Shown here: positions 5,790-9,353 of the stretch, piece after piece
How the letters are laid out: each line of letters starts with the position of its first letter
How positions within the stretch are numbered: the stretch's first letter is position 1
Origin: PHAA01 sp964584415
GTDB lineage: Bacteria > Bacillota > Syntrophomonadia > Syntrophomonadales > Syntrophomonadaceae
Length of the DNA: 9,353 nucleotides
Assembly: GCA_964584415.1 (NCBI GenBank)
Contig: CAZOZX010000077.1
Location: 1 to 9,353 of the forward strand
Reading direction: 5' to 3'
Translations under genes and position numbers: made by a program
Notes under the pieces: generated by a model
Told to the model about the DNA's origin: nothing
What the model saw: the letters and a program-made list of their open reading frames with translations, nothing else
Database searches by the model: none

Positions 5790-6377
5790 TTAGCTGCCCG
5801 CGCTGCGTTTTTCCCCCAACAATTTCTCCTTGTTGGGCCTGTCATCCAATAAAAAACCGGCCCATTCAAGTCCCAGCTGGTCGGTGTTCTCCTGCCAGTA
5901 CAGCAAGTTGTCACAGTAATATTGTATCTTTTCACTGACGGGCTGGGGAAAGTCGTCTTTACCATATTTTAAGACCAGGGCTGTCAATTCATAGAAAGGC
6001 AAACCCAGGGCGTGGGTCTCCGTGTGTACGGTTGCCCCGGCATGGCCGATGGCATGGCATAAGGCGCCGTATTCCTGATGATTAATGGTTTTGGCCACGG
6101 CATGTGCATCTAAAATGGCCCGCTTGGCGGCCGGCATTTTGATTTGGCCCCGAGCCCAGGCTTCGGATAGCTCCAGGCAGGTTCGAGGCCTTGGTTCATC
6201 CGGATACCTGGCTTCGAATTGCTGCAGCGTTAATTGGGCGCAATCCAATGCCCACATCACCATGACGCGATGGTTCTGTAATTGGATCAGGTGTATCAGC
6301 TCCTGCAAACATTGACTGTCCCGGGAAAACAGGACTTTGTTTCTTTTCTTAAGTTTTATTTCTACATCCGCAAACAT
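5790..6377 (-). CDS. Imm5-like 'putative immunity protein' family protein
   Basis: From the ATG at 6377 the product has 195 residues. It shows the conserved pattern of the family annotated as putative immunity protein/Imm-5-like: WALDC (42-46), FEARYP..RPR (54-65), AWARGQI (73-79) and a His/Ala-rich helix HAIGHAGATVHTETHALGLP (108-127). The name rests on a proposed link to toxin immunity; family members are common outside toxin loci and their biochemical role is not known to me. The open frame extends upstream to 6506, but that would overlap the end of hypB by 65 bases. The ATG at 6377 has AAAGGAAG seven bases upstream and starts where family similarity begins. The gene follows hypB by 64 bases, so cotranscription is likely. 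No toxin-like gene is next to it. Confidence 0.7.
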   Translation of the reverse strand: MFADVEIKLKKRNKVLFSRDSQCLQELIHLIQLQNHRVMVMWALDCAQLTLQQFEARYPDEPRPRTCLELSEAWARGQIKMPAAKRAILDAHAVAKTINHQEYGALCHAIGHAGATVHTETHALGLPFYELTALVLKYGKDDFPQPVSEKIQYYCDNLLYWQENTDQLGLEWAGFLLDDRPNKEKLLGEKRSAGS

Positions 6378-6441
6378 TTTGCTTCTTCCTTTTCCGATCA
6401 AGCAACGGTAAGCTTCCTGCAGATATTCTCTCCTGTCTGCT

Positions 6442-7110
6442 TTAAGCACACCATGTAATGATCTCCTGGCGCAGCCAATCTGCCCAGGCTTCGATTCCTT
6501 GGCCATTCTTAGCCGACACTTCGAAGATCTTGATGTCAGGATTCAAGCCGTAAACTCTCTCTTTTAGCGCATTCATATCGAAATCGGAGAATTGCAGGTA
6601 GTCGATTTTATTTACAATCAACACATCAGTGGTTGAAAACATCAAGGGGTATTTCAGCGGTTTATCATCACCCTCGGGAACGCTCAGGATCATCACATTG
6701 CGAACCGCCCCGGTATCGAATTCGGCCGGGCATACCAGGTTCCCCACGTTTTCAACAATGATCAGGTCAAGTCCGGGAATGCCCAATTCCTTGAGACCGG
6801 TCTCGGTCATACTGGCATCCAGGTGACACATACCCCCGGTTCGCAGCTGAACTGCCGGGATGCCTATTGCCTGGATACGTTCCGCATCGACGGCGGAATC
6901 GATATCGGCTTCCAGAATCCCTATTTTAAACTCATTTCTTAAGTGTTCAATAGTGCGCAGGATCAGGCTGGTCTTGCCGGAGCCTGGCGAAGACATGAGG
7001 TTTAAGAGAAAGGTCTTATCCCTTTTCAGGGTTTCTCGTATTTGGGCCGCCTTTTTATCGTTATTAGCCAGGACGTTTCGTTTGACTTCAATTATTCTGA
7101 CCGGATCCAT
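6442..7110 (-). CDS. hypB: HypB, nickel-delivery GTPase for [NiFe]-hydrogenase maturation
   Basis: A 222-residue SIMIBI-class GTPase. The P-loop SSPGSGKT is at 40-47, GILEADIDSAVD follows at 64-75, the G-domain metal motif GGMCH has Cys95 and His96, and ENVGNLVCP (120-128) supplies the third metal ligand Cys127. NKID (167-170) is the guanine specificity motif and SAKNGQG (199-205) follows. HypB works with HypA to insert nickel into the large subunit of [NiFe]-hydrogenase after the Fe(CN)2CO group is placed; it can also assist other nickel enzymes. The N-terminus has neither the CXXCGC high-affinity nickel site of the E. coli protein nor a His-rich storage stretch. The start follows AGGAGG by seven bases and lies 33 bases after the hypA stop, so hypA and hypB are cotranscribed. 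Confidence 0.96.
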   Translation of the reverse strand: MDPVRIIEVKRNVLANNDKKAAQIRETLKRDKTFLLNLMSSPGSGKTSLILRTIEHLRNEFKIGILEADIDSAVDAERIQAIGIPAVQLRTGGMCHLDASMTETGLKELGIPGLDLIIVENVGNLVCPAEFDTGAVRNVMILSVPEGDDKPLKYPLMFSTTDVLIVNKIDYLQFSDFDMNALKERVYGLNPDIKIFEVSAKNGQGIEAWADWLRQEIITWCA

Positions 7111-7143
7111 ACTCGTTCCTCCTGTCTGGATATCAATAATTGG

Positions 7144-7491
7144 CTATTCCACCTCAATTGTTGCGAGCCGATATTCCCGCCCGGAAATGAGTTCCAAACT
7201 TTTCGATCCGCATTCAAAGCAGATGAATGAGGGATGGTCGGTGTCCAAATCGTCTTCCTCCCCGCAATCACGGCATCTGATCCGGGCCGGTATTTTAACG
7301 ATATTTAAACTGGCATTCTCAGCAATGGTGCCCCGGGCGATAAAGCTAAAGAAATCCTGGGCAATCTTAGGAACGATGTCTGACAATTCTCCAATCTCAA
7401 GGTTAACCGCTCGTATTTTCTTCACATCGTTCTGCTCCGCGTATTCTAAAGCAATATCCAAAACATTGGTCATGATACCAAGCTCGTGCAT
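7144..7491 (-). CDS. hypA: HypA, nickel metallochaperone
   Basis: The product is 115 residues, the normal length. It begins MHELGI: His2 and Glu3, with the free N-terminus, form the nickel site in this family, which fixes the start at 7491. The longer frame from 7509 would bury this site behind MRRDCP and has a poorly spaced ribosome binding site; GAGGAG lies 10 bases before the chosen ATG. The zinc-binding domain has CRDC (73-76) and CFEC (91-94), the expected two CXXC pairs. HypA partners HypB in nickel insertion. No hypC, hypD, hypE, hypF or hydrogenase structural gene is in the window, so these would be elsewhere in the genome, or the pair serves another nickel enzyme such as CO dehydrogenase (inference). 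Confidence 0.95.
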   Translation of the reverse strand: MHELGIMTNVLDIALEYAEQNDVKKIRAVNLEIGELSDIVPKIAQDFFSFIARGTIAENASLNIVKIPARIRCRDCGEEDDLDTDHPSFICFECGSKSLELISGREYRLATIEVE

Positions 7492-7667
7492 TGGGCAGTC
7501 TCTCCTCATCTACCTAACCAGCTTTTAGCAATCCTTCGGTAATATCCTCATACTTAGAATAGCACCAAACCAGCCCAAACTATCCGCTGCTGCAGCTGCG
7601 CCAAAAATGAGAGTCCAACATTGCCTTTAACTAATGTCGAACTCTAAACCGAAACTATTAAAATATG

Positions 7668-8759
7668 CTATCTGATGAAATCCGGATTGGCCCGGTTAGC
7701 TCGCTTGGTCTTAACCGCCTGCTGGCTCAATTCGGCTATAGTCTCTGGTACCTGGGGAATTTCTGCCCGTTTTACCAAAGAGATCGCTTCGGTCGGGCAG
7801 GCTGTTACGCACAGACCACAGCCGATACACAACTCGCTATTGGTAACCGCAATATCATCTATCATTTTGAGTGCCCCCTCTACCGGGCAGCGGTCCTCTA
7901 CGCAAATGGCACACCCGGTGCAGAGGTCGGCTTCAACCTCCGCCTGGACACTGGATTTGCCTATGGTATGAGGATAATTGAATTCGGTATAGGCCCGGAA
8001 CAAATGACAACAGTCCGGGCAGCAGTTACAAATAAAGAGCAGGTTGTTCTTATTGTTGCTGTTCATGTGAACCAATCCGGCGTCTTCGCAGATTTTCAGG
8101 ACATCTACGGCTTCGTCCACGGTGATTTTCCTGCCCAGGCCATACTCGATCATAAAATCAGCCGCTTCATCAAAACCCAAACAGGTATCGGTGGGTTTAT
8201 CACAATTCTGCTCTATCACCCGGCAAGCACATTTACCTACGGCTATGCTCTTGGTCTTGTTTTTAATCAGCTCCGAAGCAATTTCATAAGGAATCACCTG
8301 GTCAGGCTGCATCAAGGCGGTTTGAGCGGGCAGGACCCTCATCCAGGCCGGTTCAGTCTCACCCAGTTCATGGACAAAATCCTTCTTGTAGTAATAGTGC
8401 CATAAATGCTTGAGCTTCTCACGGGTGTCAACATCAAACTTGCCTGACATGGTAGTGTATTCAAAAAAGCCGGCCAAAATAGGCATTAGCCTATATACCC
8501 GGGCGCCTTTGGTGGTTTTGCTCAAAATCGTCCCTTTGGCTGCCATTTTTTCTAAGATTTTTGAAGCCTCTTCTTCAGATATGCCGGCGGCTTGCGCGAC
8601 TTCCTCTAATTTCTTGGGCTTAAAACTCAACAGCAGGGCCATTTCCAGCTCGGCAGGGGGATAAAGGATCTCGAGGATCTGAATGAATTCTTTACTAATT
8701 GGTGCTCCCACCGGGTGTTCATCGATCATCTTGGCTAATTGGCGGTATTTGTTTTCCAT
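7668..8759 (-). CDS. Winged-helix/ferredoxin fusion with an extra cysteine cluster (4Fe-4S protein)
   Basis: A soluble protein of 363 residues. The N-terminal part (about 30-100) looks like a winged helix (LEEVAQAAGISEEEASKILE, then KGTILS). A middle domain carries cysteines in the order CAC (177, 179), C186, C193, C224, then CNCCPDCC (244-251); this layout is shared by many proteins annotated only as 4Fe-4S binding protein in anaerobes. The C-terminus has two ferredoxin motifs: CTGCAIC with Cys291 (280, 283, 286, 291) and CIGCGLCVTACP (311, 314, 317, 321), enough for two [4Fe-4S] clusters. GGGAGG lies nine bases before the ATG. It precedes hypA by 176 bases on the same strand. It might be a redox-sensing regulator or an electron carrier for a nickel enzyme; the exact function is not known to me. 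Confidence 0.85.
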   Translation of the reverse strand: MENKYRQLAKMIDEHPVGAPISKEFIQILEILYPPAELEMALLLSFKPKKLEEVAQAAGISEEEASKILEKMAAKGTILSKTTKGARVYRLMPILAGFFEYTTMSGKFDVDTREKLKHLWHYYYKKDFVHELGETEPAWMRVLPAQTALMQPDQVIPYEIASELIKNKTKSIAVGKCACRVIEQNCDKPTDTCLGFDEAADFMIEYGLGRKITVDEAVDVLKICEDAGLVHMNSNNKNNLLFICNCCPDCCHLFRAYTEFNYPHTIGKSSVQAEVEADLCTGCAICVEDRCPVEGALKMIDDIAVTNSELCIGCGLCVTACPTEAISLVKRAEIPQVPETIAELSQQAVKTKRANRANPDFIR

Positions 8760-8864
8760 TCCACTAATCCTCCCTTTACTGACGATTGATAACGTTGAGT
8801 TGGGATTAAGGAGCTCTATGAGTTAACCAGCCGCAGCCCCTGCAAATCAACTGATTCACCCTTA

Positions 8865-8894
8865 CTTTAACATTTATCCAATGGTTTTTGTCAA
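8865..8894 (-). promoter_or_regulatory. Candidate promoter of the winged-helix/ferredoxin gene
   Basis: On the - strand a perfect TTGACA (8894-8889) is followed 18 bases later by TTAAAG (8870-8865), a poor -10 box. It would give a leader of about 95 bases. An alternative upstream is TTGCTA (8936-8931) with TATGGT (8913-8908) at 17-base spacing. Confidence 0.35.
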
Positions 8895-8963
8895 CCGGAG
8901 AAATACGACCATATATACTCAATCGTCGAATAGCAAGCATGGATAAAACCATACCGAAAGCAG

Positions 8964-8979
8964 TGTAACATCCGTCACA
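8964..8979. promoter_or_regulatory. CRP/FNR-family-like binding site
   Basis: TGTAA-N6-TCACA differs from the classic CRP-family palindrome TGTGA-N6-TCACA at one position. It lies upstream of both promoter candidates for the ferredoxin-like gene, about 70 bases from the start site of the upstream one. No regulator gene for it is in the window. Confidence 0.35.
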
Positions 8980-8983
8980 TAAA

Positions 8984-9011
8984 TGCGACGCAGCTGCGAC
9001 AGTGCTGCGAC
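8984..9011. repeat. Three-copy 11-bp direct repeat with TGCGAC core
   Basis: TGCGAC occurs at 8984, 8995 and 9006, exactly 11 bases apart. The second and third copies share the longer core GCTGCGACA. The spacing of about one helical turn puts all copies on the same face of the DNA, as in multi-site operators. It adjoins the CRP-like site. Confidence 0.55.
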
Positions 9012-9055
9012 ATCCATAAAACAAAAGATGAGACTGACGGCGGAAATTAGGGTCC

Positions 9056-9114
9056 AAAAAAGAAAAGAGCCCAAGGCGAGAAATTGTCAGAATATGCGGT
9101 GAATTGGACTTGGG
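9056..9114 (-). terminator. Possible terminator of a - strand gene beyond the window
   Basis: On the - strand CCCAAG (9114-9109) pairs with CTTGGG (9075-9070) around a long loop that can itself pair in part, and CTCTTTTCTTTTTT follows. The long loop makes it weak, but the U-rich tail is good. Confidence 0.35.
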
Positions 9115-9234
9115 AACCCGGCAAGGGAATTCATTTGGTCAATTAGCGATGTTGGCACCAATATTGCGAATAAATTTTACAGAGGTATAGTAATAGCTTT
9201 GGTCAACCGTGTATGACTGAACCCAATATGTATG

Positions 9235-9353
9235 TTAAGCAACGTCAATGCGTTCCCGATTATTCGCAGGCAGGAGAGAATAAGGCGGCAGGTATGCCGT
9301 ATAGCTGGCGGAGAAAATACTGAGATCCGAATAACCAATAATCATGGCTTCCG
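9235..9353 (-). other. Short open frame reaching the window edge, possible 3' end of a gene
   Basis: One - strand frame is open from the right edge to a TAA at 9237-9235 (39 codons, reading AMIIGYSDLSIFSASY near its start). The length is too short to exclude chance, and the product is not recognised. The possible terminator downstream on the same strand (9056-9114) gives slight support. Confidence 0.15.

Larger units (their letters stand above)
8760..9353. other. 594-base region without a convincing gene
   Basis: The region between the start of the ferredoxin-like gene and the window edge holds that gene's promoter candidates, a CRP-like site, the 11-bp repeats and a possible - strand terminator. 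The longest complete frame (83 codons, - strand, 8806-9057) has a start without a ribosome binding site, atypical composition and no recognisable motif, and is not called as a gene. Confidence 0.6.

Noticed and set aside
5732..5965. Possible frameshift at a GGGGGAAAAA run near the end of the Imm5-like gene
   Set aside because: The alternative frame would add a lysine-rich tail, but the conserved family region is already complete before the run, so there is no evidence of a broken gene.
6378..6506. N-terminal extension of the Imm5-like protein to an ATG at 6506
   Set aside because: It would overlap the end of hypB by 65 bases and lacks family similarity; the ATG at 6377 has a proper ribosome binding site.
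6860..7528. 222-codon + strand open frame
   Set aside because: It is antisense to hypB and hypA and shows no motif of its own.
7665..8405. 246-codon + strand open frame
   Set aside because: It is antisense to the cysteine-rich 4Fe-4S protein, whose motifs are unmistakable on the other strand.
8815..8826. AAGGAG followed by ATGAGTTAA on the + strand
   Set aside because: The frame stops after two codons, so the ribosome binding site likeness is chance.
8806..9057. 83-codon - strand open frame upstream of the ferredoxin-like gene
   Set aside because: It has no ribosome binding site or recognisable motif, an odd Cys/Arg-rich composition, and covers the region with promoter and repeat signals.
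1..9353. CRISPR array, tRNA, rRNA or transposon
   Set aside because: No regularly spaced long repeats, no tRNA-like cloverleaf, no rRNA-like segment and no transposase-like protein were seen on either strand.

Overview
The window looks like chromosome from an anaerobic, spore-former-type Firmicute (Clostridia, perhaps a Peptococcaceae/Desulfotomaculum-like lineage). This is inferred from strong AGGAGG-type ribosome binding sites, a GTG start with a Gram-positive signal peptide, a secreted protein carrying a copper-amine-oxidase-N 'stalk' domain, a PadR regulator, a cobalamin riboswitch with an intrinsic terminator, and a ferredoxin-like protein beside nickel-enzyme maturation genes. No rRNA, tRNA, insertion sequence or CRISPR array is visible.

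Left part (1-1802, + strand): the 3' end of a gene, probably the C-terminal region of a helix-turn-helix-type regulator, is followed 12 bases later by a CPBP-family intramembrane protease and an intrinsic terminator. A small multi-pass membrane protein of unknown function comes next, with an inverted repeat just ahead of its ribosome binding site.

Middle (1803-2551): a gene-free stretch full of RNA signals on the + strand. A good promoter is followed by a clear cobalamin riboswitch and a U-tract terminator. Then come about 150 nt that can fold, a second strong terminator, and inverted repeats. No + strand protein gene follows: the next gene lies convergently on the - strand. The riboswitch is therefore an orphan, or it gates a small RNA. 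This is the most interesting region.

Right part (2552-8759, all - strand), in transcription order: a winged-helix/ferredoxin protein with an unusual cysteine cluster; hypA and hypB (nickel delivery for [NiFe]-hydrogenase or a similar nickel enzyme); a protein resembling the Imm5-like 'putative immunity protein' family; a terminator; a PadR regulator fused to a DUF4180 domain with a probable autoregulatory operator; another terminator; and a secreted multidomain protein. The ferredoxin-like gene, hypA, hypB and the Imm5-like gene may form one transcription unit, although a 176-base gap separates the first from hypA.

Right edge (8760-9353): no convincing gene. It holds the probable promoter region of the ferredoxin-like gene, with a CRP/FNR-like site and a three-copy 11-bp direct repeat. 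A possible - strand terminator suggests a gene entering from beyond the window.
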